A DNA stretch of 64,000 bases, taken from assembly GCA_965212075.1 (NCBI GenBank), contig OZ243043.1:372001-436000 (forward strand). Reading direction: 5' to 3'. The DNA comes from CBDBUR01 sp965212075. GTDB taxonomy: Bacteria > Pseudomonadota > Alphaproteobacteria > JAPOUT01 > G958296285. A program made the translations under genes and the position numbers. Under the pieces are notes generated by a model that was given only the letters and a program-made list of their open reading frames with translations, was not told the DNA's origin and searched no databases. Of the stretch, positions 60,420 through 64,000 are shown one piece after another (position 1 is the stretch's first letter; the number at the start of each line of letters is the position of its first letter).

Positions 60420-61520
60420 TTAATTGCTGCGCAGATCCAAAATGGCCTGCTCGGCGATGAGCGTCCAAGGTGAGAGCTGTTCCTGCGCTTTGAGATAATG
60501 CTGGTAGATTTCGCCGGTCAAGGCATCGGTTTCGGCGATCCGCTTGAGCACGGCTTGCGCGGTCACATAAAAGCGATCCATCAGCCTTTTGGGGAAGGGG
60601 CGAAAGTTCACTTGATATTGCTCTTTGAGCACCGCGAGCGCCGCGGCATTTTGCCAGCCATATTGGGCATAGGAAAAAACATTTTCGGCTTTGGCGACTT
60701 CTTCAATGACGGTTCTTTGCGATTTTGACAGGCGTCCCCAGACATCAAGATTGAAGCCGATGGCGATGGCCGCTGACGGTTCGTGAAAGCCCGGCCAGTA
60801 GCAATAGCGCGCCAGTTGATGAAAGCCAAAGGTCAGATCATTCCAAGGCCCGATCCATTCGGCGGCATCGATTTTGCCGCTTTGCATGGCCGGAAAAATT
60901 TCACCGCCCGGCAAAGTCACCGGAGTCGCGCCGAGGCGGCGGTAAATTTCGCCGCCCAGTCCCGGCGCGCGGATTTTCAAACCACGCAAATCTCTGGCTG
61001 ATGTGATCGGCTTGTTAAACCAGCCACCCATCTGTGTGCCGGTATTGGCGACGATCAGCGCTTTGATTTGAAATCTTTGCGATAATTTGTCCCATAAAGC
61101 TTGGCCGCCGCCTTCATATATCCAGCTATTATGCTCAATCGCTGTCATGCCGAATGGGATCGCCGTAAAAAAATTGAACGCTGGAGATTTCCCCTGCCAA
61201 TAATATTCTGCGCCATGATAAAGATCGGCGGCGCCGGACGATACCGCATCAAACGATTCCATCGCCGGCACGAGTTCTCCCGCGGCGAACACTTGAATGC
61301 GGACACTGCCTTCCGTAGCGTCTGCGACTTTTTGCGCGAACCTTTCGGCGGACTGCCCCAATCCCGGAAAGTTTTTTGGCCATGTCGTCACCATGCGCAG
61401 ATTATGTGTGCGCTGCGCTGTGCGCGGTTGAGATGAGCGGTTTTGTCCGCATGCGGCCAGCACACTCGCGCCTAGCCCCGCCAGCCCCGCTGTGATCAAT
61501 GACCTTCTTTTAATTTTCAT
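60420..61520 (-). CDS. dctP: TRAP transporter substrate-binding lipoprotein, DctP type
   Basis: DctP captures the substrate in the periplasm. From ATG 61520, behind AAGAGGG, it has 366 residues. The leader has Arg-Arg (KIKRRSLITAG) and a lipobox SVLAACG with Cys at about 24, so it is probably a lipid-anchored protein exported by Tat. TTWPKNFPGLG, the carboxylate-binding Arg in LRGLKIRAPGLGGEIY and AEWIGPWNDLTFGFH resemble the 2-oxo-acid/pyruvate-binding TakP group. A 69-base gap separates it from the SLC13 gene upstream. Confidence 0.9.
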   Translation of the reverse strand: MKIKRRSLITAGLAGLGASVLAACGQNRSSQPRTAQRTHNLRMVTTWPKNFPGLGQSAERFAQKVADATEGSVRIQVFAAGELVPAMESFDAVSSGAADLYHGAEYYWQGKSPAFNFFTAIPFGMTAIEHNSWIYEGGGQALWDKLSQRFQIKALIVANTGTQMGGWFNKPITSARDLRGLKIRAPGLGGEIYRRLGATPVTLPGGEIFPAMQSGKIDAAEWIGPWNDLTFGFHQLARYCYWPGFHEPSAAIAIGFNLDVWGRLSKSQRTVIEEVAKAENVFSYAQYGWQNAAALAVLKEQYQVNFRPFPKRLMDRFYVTAQAVLKRIAETDALTGEIYQHYLKAQEQLSPWTLIAEQAILDLRSN

Positions 61521-61589
61521 ATTAGACCCTCTTAATACCCTCATTTGCGATCCCCATTTGCTGCTTATCATGCCACAAAAACCGCCTGA

Positions 61590-63410
61590 TTAAAGGCCAT
61601 AAAGCGTTTTGACCATCACAATATAGGCAATCCACATGAGAAAAATCAGCGGCGCTCCGGCGATGAGGAAATCCTTGAAGCGATAGCGCCCCGGCCCCAT
61701 CACGAGCAGGTTGGTCTGGTAGGCCATCGGCGTTGCAAAAGAGCAGTTCGCCGCAAGGATCACCGTAATGATCCCGAGTGTCGGCGAAAAGCCGATCACG
61801 GGCGCGCTTTCCACGACGATCGGCGTGAACAGCACGGCGGCGGCATTGTTGCTCAACACATTGGTGGTGAATGCGATCAGCAAAAACAGGCCGGCGAGGA
61901 TTGTCAGCGGCGAGGCGTCCATATTGTTGGTGACGAGGAAGGCAAAAAATTTCGGCCCGTCCGAAGCTTCAAGTGCGACCGACATCGCGATCGCTGTGGC
62001 CACAAGAAAGAACACCCTTTGGTCAAGCGCGCGCACCGCTTGACGAATGTTCAGCACGCCGCTCATCAGCATCGCTGAGGCACCCAGCAAAGAAGCTGTC
62101 ACCAGAGGCAAAAAGCCCGTCGCGGCCGCAATCACAACGATGCTAAAAATCGCCAAAGCTTTTTTTGCCTGTGTGTGATGCGGCAGATCAGTCGCCGACC
62201 ATTCAAGCAGGAACACGTCATAGGTCTGGCTGAGATTGCGAATTGCGCGCTTGGAGCCGATAATCAGCAAAACATCACCGGCCTCAAAGCGGATATTATG
62301 CAGCATTGTGCGGATCATGCGCTGCCGCCGTTGAATGCCCAGAACATGGCAGCCTGTTTCATATTGCAGCGTTAATTGCGAGATTGACCGGCCAATCATT
62401 CGTGAAGCGGGCGCGATCACCGCATCGGCAAGAGAGCGGTCATCGCTTCTGAGGTCTTGCAAGCCAAAAATATCATCGCGGGATTTGAGCGCTTCGGTGA
62501 GCGTTGCGCGCGTGGCAGCGATGATCAGGCGATCGCCTTCAAGAAGCTCTAAATTCTCAAAGGGTGGATAAAAGCTTTGATCGCCGCGCTGCACGCGCAA
62601 CAGGGTCATATTATTCAGCAGATTTTTCGGTTCAATCAGCAGACCGGCTTCGGTTTTGATTCCGATCAGCGGGCTTTGCGGCCCGACATCTATTTGCGCA
62701 ATGTAATGGCGTCCGTCGGGCTGCAAGCCATCTTGCTGCGTGCTGCGGTTGCGCGGCAGCAGGAACGGCATCACCAGCAACACATATAAAAACCCCGGCA
62801 CGGCGAGCATCAAACCCGCTTGCGTGATGTCAAAAAAGCCAAACTCCACCGCGCCAGATCTTCTCGCGATGTCTGCGGTTAAGATGTTAGTTGATGAGCC
62901 GATCAAAGTCGTCATGCCGCCGAGAATGCAGGTGAAGCTCAGCGGCATCATGATTTGACCCGGTGCGCCTTTGGTGCGCGCGGCGAGCGCCACAAGAACC
63001 GGAATGAACATCACCGCGACCGGCGTATTGTTCAGCCACGCAGAGATAAAAAACACGCAGATTAAAATCGCCGCCATCGCCAGCTGCGGCTGGATGCTGC
63101 CCAAGCGCACGAAGCTATGCGTCAAGCCTTCCAGCGCTTCCGATTGAAACATGCCTTGTCCGATCACCAAGAGCGCCATAATCGTGATCAGCGCCGGATT
63201 GGCAAAACCCATCAGCAGCGCATTCGGATCAGGGCCAAACGCCGTACCCATCCGCACAGGAAAAAAGTGAAAAAATAAAATCAAAATCGTCAAAATGCCC
63301 AAAGATGACAGCACAATCGGAATGCGCTCATTCATATAAAGGCCGATCGCCAGCGCAATCACGCCAAAGACAATCCACATCTGCCAAGGATATGCTCCAA
63401 TAATTTCCAT
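61590..63410 (-). CDS. SLC13/DASS-family anion carrier with RCK domains
   Basis: The 606-residue protein has two hydrophobic halves, each with an SNT-type sodium/carboxylate motif (IGSSTNILTAD and VLSNNAAAVLFTPI), separated by two TrkA-C (RCK_C) regulatory domains at about residues 215-390. Members carry di- or tricarboxylates or sulfate, usually with sodium. Sulfate uptake is possible and would be of interest given the sulfotransferases, but cannot be decided. It is first in the minus-strand transport cluster and divergent from the flavin reductase gene. Confidence 0.85.
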   Translation of the reverse strand: MEIIGAYPWQMWIVFGVIALAIGLYMNERIPIVLSSLGILTILILFFHFFPVRMGTAFGPDPNALLMGFANPALITIMALLVIGQGMFQSEALEGLTHSFVRLGSIQPQLAMAAILICVFFISAWLNNTPVAVMFIPVLVALAARTKGAPGQIMMPLSFTCILGGMTTLIGSSTNILTADIARRSGAVEFGFFDITQAGLMLAVPGFLYVLLVMPFLLPRNRSTQQDGLQPDGRHYIAQIDVGPQSPLIGIKTEAGLLIEPKNLLNNMTLLRVQRGDQSFYPPFENLELLEGDRLIIAATRATLTEALKSRDDIFGLQDLRSDDRSLADAVIAPASRMIGRSISQLTLQYETGCHVLGIQRRQRMIRTMLHNIRFEAGDVLLIIGSKRAIRNLSQTYDVFLLEWSATDLPHHTQAKKALAIFSIVVIAAATGFLPLVTASLLGASAMLMSGVLNIRQAVRALDQRVFFLVATAIAMSVALEASDGPKFFAFLVTNNMDASPLTILAGLFLLIAFTTNVLSNNAAAVLFTPIVVESAPVIGFSPTLGIITVILAANCSFATPMAYQTNLLVMGPGRYRFKDFLIAGAPLIFLMWIAYIVMVKTLYGL

Positions 63411-63469
63411 GCCGGTATATTATTTGTTTTTGAGCGGCATATCGCCTAAAAATGCAGGAGGAGCCAAAT

Positions 63470-63976
63470 ATGGCAGTTTTTTCAAAAAACAAAGATAAAA
63501 ACAAAGATATAGCCGGATCGCGCACATTTCGCAGTGCGCTCGGCCATTTTGTGACCGGCGTGACGATCGTGACGGTCGCGGATGGTGCGCGCGTTTTTGG
63601 GCTGACGGTCAATTCATTTTCGTCTGTTTCGCTGACGCCGCCGCTTGTTTTATGGTGTTTGGGGCATAAAGCGGCGGCATTTGGTCTGTTTGCGTCGGCG
63701 CGGCATTTTGGGATCAGCGTTTTGAGCGAGACACAGAGGCATCTTGCCATCGCCTGCGCACGCCATGCGGAGCATGAACTCGCTGCCGATCAATTTGAGT
63801 TGATGCCGTCGGGGGCTGCGTTTATTAACGGCGCGCTGGCTTGTTTTGCCTGCAAGCGGCATAGCCAGTCTGACGCGGGCGACCATCGGATCATCGTCGG
63901 CGAGGTGGTCGCGATGACCCAGCGCGAAGGGCGGCCCTTAATCTACCAGCGCAGCGATTACCAGCAGCTTAAATAA
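63470..63976 (+). CDS. Flavin reductase-like domain protein
   Basis: The 168-residue product belongs to the flavin reductase (FMN-binding split barrel) family: FRSALGHFVTGVTIVTVADG, GLTVNSFSSVSLTPPLVLWCL, FGISVLSETQRHLA, and DHRIIVGEVVAM. Such proteins supply reduced flavin to partner monooxygenases or act as NAD(P)H:flavin oxidoreductases. AGGAGGAG before ATG 63470 fixes the start. No monooxygenase is seen before the window ends. Confidence 0.87.
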   Translation: MAVFSKNKDKNKDIAGSRTFRSALGHFVTGVTIVTVADGARVFGLTVNSFSSVSLTPPLVLWCLGHKAAAFGLFASARHFGISVLSETQRHLAIACARHAEHELAADQFELMPSGAAFINGALACFACKRHSQSDAGDHRIIVGEVVAMTQREGRPLIYQRSDYQQLK

Positions 63977-64000
63977 AAACCTGATTCAGTCATTTAATCA

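Overview
The window comes from an alphaproteobacterium with moderately high GC and very compact, overlapping genes. The assignment rests on several gene orders typical of that class: nuoA-N followed by birA, RNase J, methylmalonyl-CoA epimerase and a DUF1467 protein; pyrB-pyrC-plsY-dprA-topA; ruvX near gatCAB; and dapA-smpB, then folK-rpoZ-rel-pdxJ-acpS-lepB-rnc-era-recO. I cannot name the genus. A SopB/IpgD-family protein suggests contact with eukaryotic cells, but that is inference.

Layout. 1-251: end of a cytochrome b561 gene. 257-14885: a complete 14-subunit complex I operon with a good promoter. 14882-17955: birA, rnj, mce and DUF1467 run on from it. 17956-18917: two AT-rich genes of unknown function, then an extragenic direct repeat and rpmG (too short for most ORF callers). 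19455-26046, minus strand: pyrB, a metal-ligand-free pyrC homologue, plsY, dprA, topA. 26047-27413: hairpin-rich intergenic DNA, a small unknown gene, a 14-bp tandem repeat and a HigBA toxin-antitoxin pair. 27440-32751: ruvX and a Tat/lipoprotein-type amidase on the minus strand; gatC, gatA and gatB on the plus strand. 33007-35190: a histone H1-like repeat protein, a glutathione S-transferase with a histone-like N-terminal tail, and tesB. 38216-35211, minus strand: a single-chain methylmalonyl-CoA mutase carrying a shortened small-subunit-like half, behind serS.

39514-47141 is the accessory part: five tandem, mutually overlapping sulfotransferase genes on the minus strand, starting directly behind a tRNA-Ser(GCU) gene, and on the other side of the tRNA a 911-residue SopB/SigD/IpgD homologue whose catalytic Cys is replaced by Asp. 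From 47158 the chromosome returns to housekeeping genes (dapA, smpB, a uracil-DNA glycosylase, a NYN-domain protein, folK, rpoZ with a long acidic tail, rel, DUF2062, pdxJ, acpS, lepB, rnc, era, recO). 57909-63410, minus strand, is an organic-acid uptake cluster: SLC13-type carrier, TRAP DctP, DctQ, DctM and an unknown one-TM protein. A flavin reductase-like gene ends the window.

Together the genes describe an aerobically respiring heterotroph that takes up organic acids, has methylmalonyl-CoA interconversion, uses GatCAB-dependent tRNA amidation, and has acquired surface-modification or host-interaction functions. No rRNA, CRISPR array, insertion sequence or prophage was seen. Positions and motifs were read by eye; homology statements rest on recalled family motifs, not on searches.
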